The position numbers and the translations under genes were made by a program. 6,542 nucleotides of DNA, from NCBI GenBank assembly GCA_903789505.1, contig CAIFEU010000140.1, positions 1 through 6,542 of the forward strand. The letters are read 5' to 3'. Shown piece by piece: positions 4,852-6,542 of the stretch; positions within the stretch are counted from its first letter, which is position 1; each line of letters opens with the position of its first letter. The DNA comes from an uncultured Coriobacteriales bacterium (GTDB lineage: Bacteria; Actinomycetota; Coriobacteriia; Coriobacteriales; UMGS124). The notes under the pieces were generated by a model. The model did no database searches. It saw nothing but the letters and a program-made list of their open reading frames with translations, and was not told the origin of the DNA.

Positions 4852-6185
4852 CCGTAGTCGCGGCCCATCGAGGCGAACAGCGTCGCGCTCACGGCGGTCG
4901 AAATCACCTCGGCCACCACAATCGAGTACCAGATCGCCTCCGCCCCGAACAGCGTAGGCAGAATCATCACGGCGCCGCACTCGAGCACCAGCGTGTGCAC
5001 AAACGAGATCAGCGCGCTCACCTTGCCGTTGTTCAGGGCCGTGAACAGCGACGACGCGTACATCGAGTACCCCATCAGCAGGAACGCGAACGCGTAGATG
5101 AAGAACGCGTGCATGGTCAGGTCGCGCAGCGCCTGGTCGTACCCCACGAACACGTCGGCCAGCGGCCGGGCGAGCAGGTGCGACGCCACGAGCATCGCCA
5201 CACCCGCGATGGCCTGGAACGCGACGCCCTTCTTGGCTAGGCTCTGCATCTCCCTCTTGTTGCGCGCGCCGTAGTTGTAGCTCATCAGCGGGGCCGACCC
5301 GACGTTGAACCCCATGAACACCGCGACGAAGATGAAGCCGGCGTACGCAATCACGCCGTACGCGGACACGCCGTCCTCGCCCAGCAGACGCATGAGCTGC
5401 CAGTTGTACGCCATCGAGACCACCGACTGCGCGATGCTGCTCACCATCTCCGAGACGCCGTTGGACGCAACCTGGCCGATCGCGCGGATGCCCCCGAGCG
5501 GCCTGCCCAGGCGCAGCAGGCTCGTGTTGCCGCGGCGCGCGAAGTACGCCAGCGGCACCAGGCCGCCCACGAACTCGGAGATGTTGGTCGCCACGGCGGC
5601 GCCGGTGACGCCCCAGCCGAACCCGCCCACGAACAGCGCGTCCAGCACGATGTTCGTCATGCCCGACGCCAGGGTCACCGCGAAGCCCATCTTGGGCTTG
5701 CCCGCGGTGATGAACAGGCTCTGGAACATGTACTGCAGCATGAACGACGGGAGTGAGATCATGCTCAGGCGCCCGTACAGCACGCAGACGCCCAGCATCT
5801 CGTCGCTCGCGCCGAGCGCGCGCGCCACCGGCTCCATCGCGATGGCGCCCAGCGCCGCCGCGACGACGCCGACGCCGATGCACGTGTAGGTGATCAGCGA
5901 GAAGTACCCCTGGGCGCGCCGGTCATCACCCTCGCCCATCGTCTTGGCGATCAGGGCGCTGCCGCCGGTGCCGAACATGAAGCCGAACGTGCTCAGCACC
6001 ATGATGAACGGCATGATCAGGTTGACCGCCGCAAACGCCGTCTTGCCGGCAAAGTTCGAGATGAACAGGCCGTCGACGATCCCGTATATCGAGGCGAACA
6101 CCATCATGCCGATCGGCGGCAGCGAGTAGCGCAGGAGCTTGCCGAACGTGAAGTGCTGCGCCATGTTGGTCGTGCTTGAGCTCAT
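4581..6185 (-). CDS. MATE-family multidrug exporter (MepA/DinF-like)
   Basis: A 534-residue inner-membrane antiporter, expected to export drugs or metabolites in exchange for Na+ or H+. About twelve hydrophobic segments span residues 20-438. Family signatures include the pore helix GIVDGLFISNFAG (35-47), the GK-PKMGFAVTLASGMTNIVLD region (162-182) followed by GVTGAAVAT (192-200), and SYNYGARN (302-309), typical of the MepA branch. The membrane core ends near GYLPER (445-450), the usual MATE length. The other 84 residues are a Ser/Ala/Pro tail ending in six serines and RR, encoded antisense to the macrodomain C-terminal tail. The ATG at 6185 has AAGGAGAG six bases upstream and overlaps the stop of the preceding gene (ATGA), so the two are probably cotranscribed and translationally coupled. 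The substrate cannot be told from sequence. Confidence 0.95.
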   Translation of the reverse strand: MSSSTTNMAQHFTFGKLLRYSLPPIGMMVFASIYGIVDGLFISNFAGKTAFAAVNLIMPFIMVLSTFGFMFGTGGSALIAKTMGEGDDRRAQGYFSLITYTCIGVGVVAAALGAIAMEPVARALGASDEMLGVCVLYGRLSMISLPSFMLQYMFQSLFITAGKPKMGFAVTLASGMTNIVLDALFVGGFGWGVTGAAVATNISEFVGGLVPLAYFARRGNTSLLRLGRPLGGIRAIGQVASNGVSEMVSSIAQSVVSMAYNWQLMRLLGEDGVSAYGVIAYAGFIFVAVFMGFNVGSAPLMSYNYGARNKREMQSLAKKGVAFQAIAGVAMLVASHLLARPLADVFVGYDQALRDLTMHAFFIYAFAFLLMGYSMYASSLFTALNNGKVSALISFVHTLVLECGAVMILPTLFGAEAIWYSIVVAEVISTAVSATLFASMGRDYGYLPERSSSAGAVPASPSAGSSPAASPSDAVGRGAGSSEASGEASGDPEPSVTPASGTSAAPASPAGSTEAPRPSAASGDGASSSSSSRR

Positions 6186-6542
6186 AGCTTGCTCTCCTTG
6201 GAGGGTGAGGTGGTCTCGGTGCGCGCGTCACCCCGCGCGCAGGCGGGGTCGCCGTCGGGCGCGGAGACGCGGGGGCCGTCGGGCGCGGGGTCGCCGTCAG
6301 GCGCGGGGATGCGGGGGCCGTCGGGCCCAGAGGCGCGTGCCACCGCAGGGTCGCCAGGCGCGGGGGTGCCATCAGGCGCTAGAACGCGTGCCGCGGCGGC
6401 GCCCCCAGCACGCTCGCAGGAGGCGAACGTCGCCCGGACCTGGTCAATCGCGAGCTCGAGGTTCTCGACGAGCAGGTCCGCGTAGGCCTGATACGCGCCC
6501 AGGAACCCCGCGCCCGCGGCGGCGCCCTGCACGGGCGAGGGC
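6182..6542 (-). CDS. Unidentified protein, C-terminal part, coupled to the MATE gene
   Basis: An open frame entering from the right edge, with 119 visible residues and a TGA stop that overlaps the MATE start (ATGA). It has two parts. First comes a probable amphipathic helix, about GAYQAYADLLVENLELAID and on to the CER after it. Then follows a roughly 75-residue Pro/Asp/Gly/Ala tail with APDGDP-type repeats, ending in SKESKL; the last codons double as the MATE ribosome binding region. A GTG at 6532 has no Shine-Dalgarno site, so the true start is most likely beyond the window. I do not recognise the family. Genes coupled ahead of MATE exporters are often MarR- or TetR-type regulators, and the helix would be compatible with the C-terminus of one. 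No DNA-binding motif is in view to support that. Confidence 0.6.
   Translation of the reverse strand, partial: PSPVQGAAAGAGFLGAYQAYADLLVENLELAIDQVRATFASCERAGGAAAARVLAPDGTPAPGDPAVARASGPDGPRIPAPDGDPAPDGPRVSAPDGDPACARGDARTETTSPSKESKL
6192..6199 (-). promoter_or_regulatory. Shine-Dalgarno site of the MATE gene
   Basis: The minus strand reads AAGGAGAG six bases before the ATG at 6185. It lies within the last codons of the upstream gene, which supports coupled translation of the pair. Confidence 0.8.
6248..6331 (-). repeat. Two tandem 42-bp units in the tail of the upstream gene
   Basis: Units 6248-6289 and 6290-6331 are adjacent copies differing at about six positions. Being 42 bases long they keep the frame and encode 14-residue repeats rich in A, P, D and G. 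A more diverged partial unit follows to about 6390. Such in-frame repeats can gain or lose copies without breaking the gene or its coupling to MATE. Confidence 0.8.

Noticed and set aside
3247..5883. 878-codon minus-strand open frame
   Set aside because: It runs out of frame through the MATE gene and antisense through the macrodomain gene. The product is low-complexity Arg/Gly/Ala with no recognisable domain.
1..6542. tRNA or rRNA genes, CRISPR array, insertion sequence, prophage or defence system
   Set aside because: No regularly spaced repeats, transposase or integrase motifs, cloverleaf-like sequence, or defence-enzyme domains were seen. The macrodomain alone is not enough to call a defence system.

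Overview
High-GC (about 70% by eye) bacterial chromosome segment. The gene content and style suggest an anaerobic actinobacterium of the Coriobacteriia (Olsenella/Atopobium-like). The evidence is a eukaryote-like NADP isocitrate dehydrogenase, a phenylacetate-CoA ligase coupled to a double-ACT protein, a Zn-type macrodomain, and a MepA-like MATE exporter, all with GC-rich third codon positions. This assignment is inference from gene content, not from a marker gene.

Layout, left to right. (1) 1-943, minus: icd, the first 314 residues; its C-terminus lies beyond the left edge. (2) 944-1514: about 570 bp with no convincing gene. It holds the icd ribosome binding site, a possible -10 box, a short palindrome, a 5'-leader hairpin, a larger nested inverted repeat and a G-quadruplex-type motif. 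(3) 1515-3250, minus: a two-gene operon, paaK then an ACT-domain gene, joined by a one-base TGATG stop/start overlap. (4) 3251-3429: a divergent spacer. (5) About 3430-4851, plus: a zinc-type macrodomain protein with low-complexity tails at both ends and substitutions in the usual NAAN motif. (6) 4581-6185, minus: a MATE exporter that converges on the macrodomain gene and overlaps it by 271 bp. (7) 6182-6542, minus: the 3' end of an unidentified gene, coupled to the MATE gene by an ATGA overlap.

Working together: PaaK and the ACT protein probably serve aryl-acid activation linked to aromatic amino acid catabolism, with the ACT domains as an amino-acid sensor. The MATE gene and its upstream partner look like one exporter operon. 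The macrodomain protein is probably an ADP-ribose binder or hydrolase, but no sirtuin, lipoate ligase or GcvH-like partner is visible here.

I see no clear new multi-gene system. The points most worth a second look are the reciprocal overlap of the two low-complexity C-terminal tails, the altered macrodomain motif, and the structured repeat upstream of icd, part of which recurs at the start of the macrodomain gene.
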